Translations under genes and position numbers: made by a program
In this document: one piece after another, positions 38,124 through 44,899 of the stretch
How positions within the stretch are numbered: the first letter of the stretch is position 1
How the letters are laid out: each line of letters starts with the position of its first letter
Notes under the pieces: model-generated
Databases searched by the model: none
The model's input: the letters and a program-made list of their open reading frames with translations, nothing else
What the model was told of the DNA's origin: nothing
Assembly (NCBI GenBank): GCA_017548985.1
Contig: JAFYYW010000010.1
Span: forward strand, 1-44,899
Length of the DNA stretch: 44,899 nucleotides
Source of the DNA: Bacteroidales bacterium
Lineage (GTDB): Bacteria > Bacteroidota > Bacteroidia > Bacteroidales > UBA932
Reading direction: 5' to 3'

Positions 38124-38875
38124 CGGGCACCTCCTTTCTTGCTCGCATAAATGGGAACCGTCAGCGAGAACTGGGCCCGGGTAGGCCCGACCCACGTGAC
38201 TTTCCTCGTCACTCCCTTGCGGTGGTATATAACCCCTCCGGGTTCCAAACAGTCATAGGGACGTGCGGCTGACCATATTAAACCCAGGCCGAGTTCCATC
38301 TCCAGACGCATCCTGCCCCCAAACACCGGAGTGGCGTAGAGGAAGTCCAGACCGGTGTTGTAGAATTCGCCCTGATAGCCGGACCAATCTCGTTCGAAAT
38401 CATACTGTCCCGCCGCTCCGTAAAGGCCGAGGGAATACCCCAGCAGGCGTTCCCCATCCTTCTGGCCCTTGCGGGGGAACCAATACCGGAGTTCGAGATC
38501 AGCGGCCATCAACTCGTTGCAGTTGCCTTTCCGATCCACACCTTCAGCGTGGCCGGAACGCCATATCCATGGATAATAGATGTCGGAACCTATGCTCCAG
38601 CGCGGGCCCAGAGGAACCTCGATGCCAAGGTTCGCTAACGGAACCGCCAGTATGTTGGTCCGCAACGCGAACAACATACGGCGATCCGAGTAATCAATGC
38701 CGATGGATTTCCGCTCCTTCGACGCTGAAGGCGTGATGGGGATATAAACGGTATCTCGTATGACCTGAGTGACATAGACGGTATCCGTCCTGACATCCTG
38801 CGCATACGATTGACCCTCCCCCAGGAACCCCAAGAGCAGGAGAGGCGCGACCCATAGTATCTTAAAAGCGGACAC
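38120..38875 (-). CDS. DUF3575 fimbrial-operon protein
   Basis: 251 residues with signal peptide (ending SYA-QD) and a GTG start at 38875 that overlaps the stop of fimbrillin by one base (TAGTG). The family pattern is clear: LFALRTNILAVPLANLGIEVPL, SIGSDIYYPW, LRYWFPRK and LGYSLGLYGAAGQYDFERD. DUF3575 proteins are outer-membrane-barrel-like and are common in Mfa/Fim type V pilus operons, where they are thought to assist surface assembly. Translation is tightly coupled to both neighbours. Confidence 0.85.
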   Translation of the reverse strand: MSAFKILWVAPLLLLGFLGEGQSYAQDVRTDTVYVTQVIRDTVYIPITPSASKERKSIGIDYSDRRMLFALRTNILAVPLANLGIEVPLGPRWSIGSDIYYPWIWRSGHAEGVDRKGNCNELMAADLELRYWFPRKGQKDGERLLGYSLGLYGAAGQYDFERDWSGYQGEFYNTGLDFLYATPVFGGRMRLEMELGLGLIWSAARPYDCLEPGGVIYHRKGVTRKVTWVGPTRAQFSLTVPIYASKKGGAR

Positions 38876-39882
38876 TAACCGATTTGCTCGTTGTCAACGG
38901 TTTCTGACCAGTCATCCAACGAAGTGGTGAAGGTGATCTCCGCGGCGGAGAACTCGAGGTTAAATGTGTACTTCTTGCCCATTTCCCAAGGTGTACGCGG
39001 GATGTTGAGCTCATAGTCAAAGGTCTTTCCACCCATCGAGTAGTTGATAACGATCTGCTTGGCGGACTGCTCCGGGACAAGCAGATTAGTGGTGAGTTGG
39101 GTGGCCGTGCTGTTAAGCGTATAAGGGAAATCCGCTATACCCTCAGCAGAGCTCAGATCCTTGTCACCGTGGGCGGAAATAGTCCAGCTGGCTTTCAGGT
39201 TGGCTCTGTAGTTGTCGACCGTCAGCGTACCCTTGTATTCCAGATCTTTAATTGTGATCTTGTTAATCGTCAGATCCACCGTAGTGGTGGCGCTCTTCTT
39301 GGCCGTAAAGGCGATGAGAGCCTGGGCGTGCTTGAAAGCCAAGGCGACGTTGCCATCGGTGCCAGGAACGCATCCGTTGGCAACGGCGTACATCACGTCA
39401 TACTGGTTGGCAAAGGTGTCCCAATCGGCGATCGTGAACTCGCGCGCGTGGGTGTCGGAATGGAAAGTCGGGGCCAGGGCCTCTTTGGCGGCAGGTGTCA
39501 GGGCGTATGCGAGGAAATCCACCTTCACGCCTCCGAAAGGCCAATAGATGTGCTGCTTGGTATAGGGACCGTTTCCGCTAGCCGGGAACCATTTGCCGCC
39601 GTCTGTGAAATATGCGAACAGTTGGCCTCCGTATGACGCGGCATCGGGGTCGAAATACCTTGGGGAGCCATCGGCGGAAGCGGCAGCATAGATGACGTAA
39701 TCATTGTCAGTGCCCAAAGAGGCGCCGACCAATTCAGGATCCGCTTTGGTAGCGATATTTGTCACGGCCTTGAAACCGATTTCAACAGGAACCTCGTCTT
39801 GCTCAATTACTGAATTGACACAGGAAACGGAGGCTAACAGTATCGCTGAAACCGCGAAAAGGTAGAAGAATAAACGTTTCAT
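38875..39882 (-). CDS. Fimbrillin family protein (type V pilus subunit)
   Basis: 335 residues with a lipoprotein signal (FAVSAILLASVSCVNS). The mature start has the usual EIGFKAVTNIATKADPELV with an ATK/TKAD stretch near the place where fimbrillins are cut by proteases. The core has DYVIYAAASADGS, WPFGGVKVDFLAYAL and ALAFKHAQALIAFTAKK (the common fimbrillin helix/strand FKHAQA), then the C-terminal GKKYTFNLEFS and TSLDDWSE. It is the first gene of the operon and likely the main or stalk subunit. It is shorter than the 861-residue fourth gene and shares its fimbrillin plan, so the latter may be a tip component. Confidence 0.85.
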   Translation of the reverse strand: MKRLFFYLFAVSAILLASVSCVNSVIEQDEVPVEIGFKAVTNIATKADPELVGASLGTDNDYVIYAAASADGSPRYFDPDAASYGGQLFAYFTDGGKWFPASGNGPYTKQHIYWPFGGVKVDFLAYALTPAAKEALAPTFHSDTHAREFTIADWDTFANQYDVMYAVANGCVPGTDGNVALAFKHAQALIAFTAKKSATTTVDLTINKITIKDLEYKGTLTVDNYRANLKASWTISAHGDKDLSSAEGIADFPYTLNSTATQLTTNLLVPEQSAKQIVINYSMGGKTFDYELNIPRTPWEMGKKYTFNLEFSAAEITFTTSLDDWSETVDNEQIG

Positions 39883-39921
39883 GATCGTTGATAATTATTG
39901 ATGGCTAATTAGTTGTGCGTA

Positions 39922-39929
39922 TAAATATA
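39922..39929 (-). promoter_or_regulatory. Near-consensus -7 box TATATTTA for the fimbrial operon
   Basis: TATATTTA on the minus strand, one base from TAnnTTTG, 39 bases before the fimbrillin ATG at 39882. No TTG at the right distance. No invertible repeat of the kind used for phase variation was seen around it. Confidence 0.4.
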
Positions 39930-40037
39930 GTAATAAATTCCACATGTCCCGGCTATATGAAAAAATAATTTCGCAAGGCTTGACATGATCCTCTGGCATG
40001 GGAAATGAAGTTTTTTCGCCTTGTTGATTCCAGAACG

Positions 40038-40391
40038 ATGATTACTTCTCGAGAAGATTTGGAGTTTTATATCCGGCAAGATTCACTTATAAACGTCGGA
40101 ATTGAGAATGTTGGTCCTTTCAAGGTGTTCAGGAAGTGCGTGCTTGGATGGGAGAATTACCGTGTTCCGCGCTATCTTAGGATACTGCGGAAGTTCGAAT
40201 ATGCCATAAACTGCCCGCACGGCCTATTTCAAAGAATACGATTCCACTGGTTAAGAATCCTGGAACGTCAACGGACGTGTACGCGAGAACGGTCGGTGGA
40301 AAGGAGCATCTTTCTGGCGGCACGTTGGTTCAAGTCAACCGGCCCTGATGTGAAGTCAGGTGTGTTGAAAGAATACATCAACTGGTCATAA
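40038..40391 (+). pseudogene. 5' remnant of a serine acetyltransferase-type O-acetyltransferase gene
   Basis: From ATG 40038 the protein reads MITSREDLEFYIRQDSL, then CVLGWENYRVPRYLRILRKF and EYAINCPHGLFQRIRFHW. This is the helical N-terminal domain of Bacteroidota serine acetyltransferase-like O-acetyltransferases, found in surface-glycan clusters. The homology stops near 40262, just before the end (40268) of the opposite-strand gene; the left-handed beta-helix that carries catalysis is missing. The remaining frame to 40391 is antisense to that gene. It is a truncated gene, probably cut when the DUF6057/propeller operon came next to it. An upstream ATG at 40005 is possible but less like the family. 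Confidence 0.6.
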
Positions 40392-41740
40392 TACGCGCGT
40401 GGATCCCTCTGAGGGAGGAGGAAGGGGCGTCCGAAATGCCCGTTTTCATCCATGTGAGCTATATACAGCAGGGTATATAGGCTATTGTCACGCCTGGTGG
40501 TGAATACTACCCAGCGCGAACTTGAACTCCAGTTGTGGAAACTGTCAGGGCAATCGCTGTTTATCTCCTCTATATTGCGGAAATCCCCCGTCTTTATGTC
40601 ATAGAGCCACAGGTCGGCCTCAGGATGCCAGATTGGGAAGGTACCGAAGTCCATCGCTGCCACCATCACGAAACGCCCGTCATAGGAGGGCCTGGGAGTA
40701 TTGATACTCATCCCTAAAGCCGGCCCGTTAATCAAGGTGTCAACCTTGTCACCGAATTTGCCGGCTTCGGCATCAAACGCTATCTTACAGAGGCTATACT
40801 GGTTCCCGGTCATCTCTTTCGGGAGATCCCCGGCCTCGGATGAGACGAAATAAATCTCGCTTCCGTCAGCCGAGAAAGAAGGATAGTTCTCAAACTTGTC
40901 CTTCCTACGGACAAGGTCGCTCAGAATCACCTCATGGGTCTCCGGCTTATAAACTATAAGGTCAGAAGCCTGGTCATATACCTCAAGTTTCTTTTCGGTA
41001 TGAGTATAGAACGAGAGTCGGGTCTTGTTGACTGAATATACAATATATTCCCCACCAGGATGCCATGAAGGATAAACGAAGAAGCCTCCTGTCTCATCAG
41101 TGATAGTGTTCAGACACTCGGTCTGGCCATCACGTGTGAGCAAGGTAGCGGAATGGTCACCCCTGATGTGAAGGCTATAGGATGACGGATCCGTCCTTTT
41201 TGAAGTATGGCAATTCAGGCACCCGTCATCGAACATCTTGTTGTCAAGAACGCTTTTCTGACGGAAATTCGAGAGATTCCTCTCATAGATACCCATGTGC
41301 CCGAAAGACTGGTAACCGGCCTTGATCAGCCTGTATGTAAGGCCGTAATCGATAGCGTCCGCGCTGATGTCCACATTGAATGGCTTGTAAGCGGTCCACG
41401 CCCCGTCTTGCTTTATGATAACAGCGAATGAGAGGGTTTTCCCTTCGTTAGACTTAAGCGCCTTGTGCCACTTCCTGATAGGGAACTTTATTGTCTCCTT
41501 ATCAGATATGCTGATCAGCTCTGAACCGCTTTCATCACATACCGAGACAGCTATGCCTTCGTGCCCACATCCTTCCGCCACGGTAAAATTCAACGGGGCG
41601 ATAGTTGACGGCACCGTGACTCCAACATAGTCTGGCCAGATAGGAGGATAGCTGTCAATAGATTTGTCGGCGCTCGGAACGGAGCACGAAATGAACAACG
41701 CGAACGCGATTGTCAAAAATAGGAATCTATATAGCTTCAT
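40268..41740 (-). CDS. Lipoprotein with single CxxCH motif and TolB/PD40-like beta-propeller
   Basis: 490 residues with a lipoprotein signal (FLTIAFALFISCSVP). A covalent-heme-like motif C174-L-N-C177-H178 (GCLNCHTSK) precedes a propeller of PD40-type blades: GGFFVYPSWHPGGEYIVYSVN, FENYPSFSADGSEIYFVSS, NTPRPSYDGRFVMVAAMDFG and DSFHNWSSSSRWVVFTTRRD. The combination suggests a periplasmic or surface protein that binds heme c and possibly a ligand. No cytochrome maturation genes are in view. It follows the DUF6057 membrane protein by 12 bp, so the two make one operon. Its 3' end overlaps the truncated acetyltransferase frame. Confidence 0.72.
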   Translation of the reverse strand: MKLYRFLFLTIAFALFISCSVPSADKSIDSYPPIWPDYVGVTVPSTIAPLNFTVAEGCGHEGIAVSVCDESGSELISISDKETIKFPIRKWHKALKSNEGKTLSFAVIIKQDGAWTAYKPFNVDISADAIDYGLTYRLIKAGYQSFGHMGIYERNLSNFRQKSVLDNKMFDDGCLNCHTSKRTDPSSYSLHIRGDHSATLLTRDGQTECLNTITDETGGFFVYPSWHPGGEYIVYSVNKTRLSFYTHTEKKLEVYDQASDLIVYKPETHEVILSDLVRRKDKFENYPSFSADGSEIYFVSSEAGDLPKEMTGNQYSLCKIAFDAEAGKFGDKVDTLINGPALGMSINTPRPSYDGRFVMVAAMDFGTFPIWHPEADLWLYDIKTGDFRNIEEINSDCPDSFHNWSSSSRWVVFTTRRDNSLYTLLYIAHMDENGHFGRPFLLPQRDPRAYYDQLMYSFNTPDFTSGPVDLNQRAARKMLLSTDRSRVHVR

Positions 41741-41752
41741 GTCCGAGTCTGT

Positions 41753-43483
41753 TTAATTGCTTGAATAATAGAACCAGAATGTCTTGCCGTAGCGAGCTCT
41801 CATGTAGGGTACAGTGCGTCCAATCTGGAGATCATTCACGAAAGCTTGAGCCTTTTCCAGGACTTTGTCCGACACAAGGTCCTTGTCATAATCCGCGTTG
41901 CCACCAGCAGAGATCCATGGGACGAGAAGGGCTTCCTGGTATAGCTCCGGGACAGGTCCCTCAATTTTTGCCAGCCTGATATCGTTTGCCAGGGACTCTG
42001 TATCCTTGGCCAATAAATCATACGCCAGAAGGTAATGGTACGACTCATCCGCTTTTCCGGACTTCGCCACCTGGCTCCTGAGGATAGCCTGCTTGGGGTA
42101 GTCATACATGTCATCGAAGATCTCAGTGTCGCTGTTACGGCAGCCTGCGAGACGTGAATACTCGGCATCTTCCAACATAAGCGACTGATCCTGAAGGTAT
42201 TTCTTAGCCCATTTCCTATAAAATAAGGTCTGGGAGAGGACTTTCAGATACTTCTCGGCCACGTCTCCGGTACCCTTTATCATATTCACTTCCGCCATCC
42301 GTTTGATGTGGCGCGCGCTCTCTCTTCCTCCAGGGAAGGTCTGATATGCCTCAAACGAGTAATGCAAAGCCATATTCAAGAGCCCGGCCTGATACAAAGC
42401 CTCCGCGCCAGTGAATTTCAGGAACACGTAGGTGTCGTAATTAGGGAACAAGCCAGGAATACCAGATTGGAAAAACTCGAACAACCGGTCTCCGCTCTCT
42501 CCTTTCATGACCAGGGCCAGATTAAGGCATATAACCTCGGAAGGAGTCCTTGGGGTCTTCTTCTCCGCCATCGCTATAATCTTGTCCCATTGCCTGTTAG
42601 CCGCATGGTAATCGTACGCGTATATGCTTTCCATGTCCTTGGAACAATGATTCTTCACATATACTAATGAGGCAAGGGCGATGACAGCGGAAACCGCTAC
42701 CAGGACAGAAATCCTCGTTTTGTTTTTTAAGGGCTTTCCTCCAAGTAGTATTGTAAATAGCAATATCACAGGAAGGGAAATGACTGATGTCCAGAAACTT
42801 GCCGTATACTGTCCGGGTATGTGGCTGTATTCGACTCCACACAGCAGTCTTTTCACTGGATACTGGGTGAAGACGCTTATGGATATGCCCGCGACCAAGA
42901 CACATGTAAGGATAGTCAAGACGGCGTCCAGCACCTTGGCGGATCTTTTCGCGGAGCTCGCGGCAAAGATATCCGCAAGCGCGACCACGACAAGGATGAA
43001 TGCCATAGGTCCCGCGAGATAATACGCCAAGGCAATGGCAAGCGGCCATAGCTTATCGCGCTTGCTCTTACAGACAATCAAGGCGACCTCACAGATAAGT
43101 AAGAAAGCCACCAGCGCGCTGACAAGGTTTCCGGCATCGCAAAGGAAAGCCCAAAAACAGACCGCGGGTATGAAACTGAGAGGATACCAAGCGTCATTGA
43201 CATCCGCCTTGACGGAGTTCATTACACGCCAGCTTTGAACCTGAGCCAAAGCTGTCAGAACAGCCAGCAACAGCGCTCCCAGCCATGCGATATGGAAGAA
43301 CTGGACAAAGAACTCGCCCAAATATGAAGCCACTCCACCAGGGAACGCGAGACACTGCTTCAGATGCTGCCACGTATATGGGAAAATCTGTATTTCCTCC
43401 TGGTAAAGAACGTGATAAGGCAACACGAACATCCAGAAAAGAAATACGGCCAACGCAAATAGTATAGTGAATATTTTCTTCAT
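41753..43483 (-). CDS. DUF6057 family integral membrane protein
   Basis: 576 residues. The N-terminal 280 residues hold about eight to nine transmembrane segments (for example MKKIFTILFALAVFLFWMFV, AWLGALLLAVLTALAQ, ALAYYLAGPMAFILVVVAL, SVISLPVILLFTILLGG). The C-terminal 290 residues are soluble and helix-rich with TPR-like pairs (ALYQAGLLNMALHYSFEAYQ; YHYLLAYDLLAK). The start YHVLYQEEIQIFPYTWQHL fits DUF6057. No function is known. In related genomes it often precedes the propeller-type lipoprotein, as here. Its promoter is the TTG/TATCTTTG pair at 43588-43618. Confidence 0.75.
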   Translation of the reverse strand: MKKIFTILFALAVFLFWMFVLPYHVLYQEEIQIFPYTWQHLKQCLAFPGGVASYLGEFFVQFFHIAWLGALLLAVLTALAQVQSWRVMNSVKADVNDAWYPLSFIPAVCFWAFLCDAGNLVSALVAFLLICEVALIVCKSKRDKLWPLAIALAYYLAGPMAFILVVVALADIFAASSAKRSAKVLDAVLTILTCVLVAGISISVFTQYPVKRLLCGVEYSHIPGQYTASFWTSVISLPVILLFTILLGGKPLKNKTRISVLVAVSAVIALASLVYVKNHCSKDMESIYAYDYHAANRQWDKIIAMAEKKTPRTPSEVICLNLALVMKGESGDRLFEFFQSGIPGLFPNYDTYVFLKFTGAEALYQAGLLNMALHYSFEAYQTFPGGRESARHIKRMAEVNMIKGTGDVAEKYLKVLSQTLFYRKWAKKYLQDQSLMLEDAEYSRLAGCRNSDTEIFDDMYDYPKQAILRSQVAKSGKADESYHYLLAYDLLAKDTESLANDIRLAKIEGPVPELYQEALLVPWISAGGNADYDKDLVSDKVLEKAQAFVNDLQIGRTVPYMRARYGKTFWFYYSSN

Positions 43484-43587
43484 TAATCAGTCCGCATAGA
43501 TTGGTAAAGCAAGCACCCTGGAGGATATGCTCCTTAGTTATTAAATATGTCCGCCAGGACTGTCTGACGACAGTTTCTCGCCGTACA

Positions 43588-43618
43588 CAAAGATAGAAAT
43601 TGTTTGAAAGAATAACAA
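43588..43618 (-). promoter_or_regulatory. Promoter of the DUF6057 operon: TTG, 20 nt, TATCTTTG
   Basis: On the minus strand TTG (43616-43618) and TATCTTTG (43588-43595) are spaced by 20 bases, one of the best promoter matches in the window. The leader of about 100 nt to the ATG at 43483 holds a 6-bp hairpin (ACTGTC/GACAGT, 43559-43574). Confidence 0.65.
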
Positions 43619-43721
43619 CGGATCAGTTTGTTGTCTCGTACACTTTACTCAACACAACCTCAATCGTTCCCTCTCCATGACAAAGGATCCTTCAGCAAAT
43701 CAACCGCAAGTTTTGAAATAT

Positions 43722-43763
43722 GAAAAGGTTAGTGATACATTCTCACGTATCACTACCCTTTTC
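43722..43763. terminator. Strong hairpin terminator, bidirectional
   Basis: A nearly perfect inverted repeat: GAAAAGG plus TAGTGATAC on the left and GTATCACTA plus CCTTTTC on the right, with an 8-nt loop. On the minus strand it lies 19 bases after the stop of the 190-residue gene and ends in CCTTTTC. It insulates that gene from the DUF6057 operon promoter. The rest of the gap 43484-43781 holds only the promoter and leader described above. Confidence 0.7.
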
Positions 43764-43781
43764 ATTCAGTTATAAAGGATC

Positions 43782-44351
43782 TTATCTGGCGACCAGAACG
43801 TCAGTACTGTAAAACACGACCTTCTTCCTGGTATCAAGTGGAGCCAAGCTAAAGGCCGAGAAATACGGTCCGTAAGTCGTGTCATATTGGTCGTAACGAA
43901 GAATTCCATAACCATATGGATACTTTGTCGCGTTCACGGTCCAAGTTCCGTCGGATTCAACTTTTATATCCCAATATGAGTTGTCAGCATAAACATCCAT
44001 ATAACTACGGGTAGCGTTGATGCCACGTTCATGAAGATCTCCACCTGCCCCTTCCTTTATGATGCACCAATTATTATTCTTTAAAAGATACATCAAAAAG
44101 AACTTACTCTCGGGGTCAGTATTACGTATCAAAGTAAAAGTGGCTTTTGTTATATCAAAAGAAGTGTCGTAATAGATTTTTCCGTCGTTGTAAGTAACAG
44201 CCTTCACGGGAAGATACCAAGCACTTGGCCATAGATTCTCATTATTGTAAGCCATCACCATAGAATTGATGGTATTATTATCCGTAGAGGTCATCACCCA
44301 CTGCCCGGAATAATCCTCAGGTATGGCGCAAGTAGACATGTTGACATTCAT
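43782..44351 (-). CDS. Hypothetical protein, possibly missing its N-terminus
   Basis: 189 residues from ATG 44351 (a GTG at 44354 is also in frame). The protein is beta-rich with many Tyr, Trp, Asn and Asp (YSGQWVMTSTDNN, LWPSAWYLPVKAV, NNNWCIIKEGAGGD, YGILRYDQYDTTYGPYFSAF), like a small secreted lipocalin- or sandwich-type domain. No signal peptide is present, and the first residues (MNVNMSTCAIPEDYSG) look like a mature start after a lost leader. Base composition is more AT-rich than the genes to its left. It lies next to the tRNA-Gly fragment, so it may have been cut by the rearrangement that made that end. I do not recognise a family. Confidence 0.5.
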   Translation of the reverse strand: MNVNMSTCAIPEDYSGQWVMTSTDNNTINSMVMAYNNENLWPSAWYLPVKAVTYNDGKIYYDTSFDITKATFTLIRNTDPESKFFLMYLLKNNNWCIIKEGAGGDLHERGINATRSYMDVYADNSYWDIKVESDGTWTVNATKYPYGYGILRYDQYDTTYGPYFSAFSLAPLDTRKKVVFYSTDVLVAR

Positions 44352-44402
44352 CACTGTTGTCTAACCCAAGTGCCTCCCAGATGTCCGCAAGGCCGTTTTG
44401 TT

Positions 44403-44440
44403 AAAAAAGAAAAGGAGCTCCAGCACATTGCTGAAACTCC
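44403..44440 (-). terminator. Rho-independent terminator of the tRNA-Gly remnant
   Basis: On the minus strand GGAG at 44437-44440 and CAGCA (44429-44433) pair with TGCTG (44421-44425) and CTCC (44414-44417), followed by TTTTCTTTTTT. It sits directly after the tRNA 3' fragment, as expected for the original tRNA transcription unit. Confidence 0.7.
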
Positions 44441-44444
44441 TGTG

Positions 44445-44474
44445 AGCGGAAAACGAGACTCGAACTCGCGACCC
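44445..44474 (-). other. 3' fragment of tRNA-Gly, probable attachment site
   Basis: The minus strand reads GGGTCGCGAG TTCGAGTCTC GTTTTCCGCT: a complete T-arm (GCGAG, loop TTCGAGT, CTCGT), then the 3' acceptor strand TTTCCGC and discriminator T. This matches the 3' end of bacterial tRNA-Gly(GCC), whose 5' strand would be GCGGAAA. Upstream the match stops at the variable loop; no D-arm, anticodon arm or 5' acceptor strand is present. Integrases often target exactly this segment, leaving a displaced 3' end. No aminoacylatable tRNA can be made from it. Confidence 0.75.
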
Positions 44475-44899
44475 AAAAACGGGCTTCTGCGTGCTTCTAG
44501 AGTCGTTTTTCGTATCCTGAAAAATCAGCTGGTCACAAAAATACGTGCTATTTCAAATTAGCCGAATAATTGACTCTTTAGCATAGGCAAACTGAGCTAT
44601 TATTGGCTAATCAAAGATACGATTATTTCCACGATTAATCTTAGGAGTTTAGGTTTATTTCAACCCGATTTTGCAGGATTATAGGTTTGTTCAAACCTGT
44701 TTTGCTGGAAAACGGGTACGAATCGAACCTGTTTTGTACAAATCAAGGTTGATATCTTGCAGCCTTTCAATTTGACTGCAAAAGTACAAATTCAAATCCG
44801 TGCACCCTTAAAACTACTCGTAAAAGACTTTATTTCAGCGATTTCAAAGAACAATTAGTCCACTTTAACGGGACAGTAGTGAACTTAGCTGATAAATTA
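44475..44899. other. Non-coding, promoter-rich right end
   Basis: No credible gene is seen in these 425 bases. On the minus strand there are three exact TAnnTTTG boxes: TATTTTTG (44537-44544), TATCTTTG (44612-44619) and TACTTTTG (44779-44786). A CTGAAAAATCAG inverted repeat lies at 44518-44529. The layout resembles the regulatory end of an integrated element whose recombinase gene would lie to the right, outside the window. Confidence 0.5.
44650..44745. repeat. About 2.5 imperfect tandem copies of a 32-35 bp unit
   Basis: The unit holds (T)AGGTTTxTTxCAAxCC(T/C)GxTTTTGC(A/T)GGA. Copies begin near 44650 and 44682, with a weaker third near 44716 (AATCGAACCTGTTTTGT). The second copy has a perfect 7-bp dyad, AGGTTTG TT CAAACCT. 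Such iterons are typical of recombinase or regulator binding sites near attachment ends. Confidence 0.5.

Noticed and set aside
39883..40004. Invertible promoter controlling the fimbrial operon
   Set aside because: No flanking inverted repeats or nearby invertase gene; only a near-consensus -7 box.
44440..44530. A functional tRNA-Gly gene
   Set aside because: Only the T-arm and 3' acceptor strand are present; no anticodon arm, D-arm or 5' acceptor strand could be found upstream on the minus strand.

Overview
This 44.9 kb window comes from a Bacteroidota chromosome, most likely an uncultured gut-type Bacteroidales with mid-range GC. The sequence support is: fimbrillin, DUF3575 and DUF5119-type fimbrial genes; a BlaI/BlaR1 pair whose sensor ends in a TonB-like domain; many Bacteroidales-style lipoproteins; secreted Gfo/Idh/MocA oxidoreductases; a GH10-CE1 xylanase-esterase of the Prevotella type; almost no Shine-Dalgarno sequences; and repeated TAnnTTTG -7 boxes upstream of genes. 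A placement such as Cryptobacteroides or the RC9 group is a guess from style only.

Layout. 1-5.7 kb: a nucleoside deoxyribosyltransferase-like gene cut by the window edge, a periplasmic-TPR/LuxR regulator, a Lys/Glu-rich lipoprotein, a CPBP protease and a metY-metX methionine operon. 5.8-10.2 kb: a large secreted protein with a duplicated C-terminal module, followed by a secreted FAD-dependent oxidoreductase. 10.2-17.6 kb: a GH10-CE1 enzyme divergent from an operon that encodes a GDPD-HAD fusion, a sodium:solute symporter, a second GDPD lipoprotein and a DUF4421 protein. 17.7-26.4 kb: two exported Gfo/Idh/MocA oxidoreductases flank a GH16-nagA operon. They are followed by a glycosyltransferase joined in frame to a secreted TIM-barrel protein, and by an M49-like lipoprotein that has lost a zinc ligand. 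26.6-29.4 kb: blaI-blaR1 and a glycine-rich membrane protein. 29.4-34.4 kb: two secreted glycosidase-like lipoproteins and an acyltransferase-3 protein.

34.4-39.9 kb is a four-gene fimbrial operon read leftwards: fimbrillin, DUF3575, DUF5119-like, and an 861-residue protein that joins a fimbrillin-like domain, Pmp-type beta-helix repeats and an alpha/beta hydrolase with an intact Ser-Asp-His triad. 40-43.5 kb holds a truncated O-acetyltransferase gene and a two-gene operon (CxxCH beta-propeller lipoprotein and a DUF6057 membrane protein). From 43.8 kb to the right end there is a lone hypothetical gene, a tRNA-Gly 3' fragment with its terminator, and promoter-rich non-coding DNA. That end looks like the edge of an integrated element.

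The main theme is extracytoplasmic carbohydrate and phosphodiester processing (xylan, beta-glucan, several unassigned glycosidase-like proteins, oxidoreductases), with no SusC/SusD pair in view. The most unusual items are the fimbria-linked hydrolase, the glycosyltransferase/hydrolase join at an A7 tract, the GDPD-HAD operon, the M49 protein with an altered zinc motif, and the tRNA-Gly attachment scar. All family calls were made by reading motifs; no database search was run.
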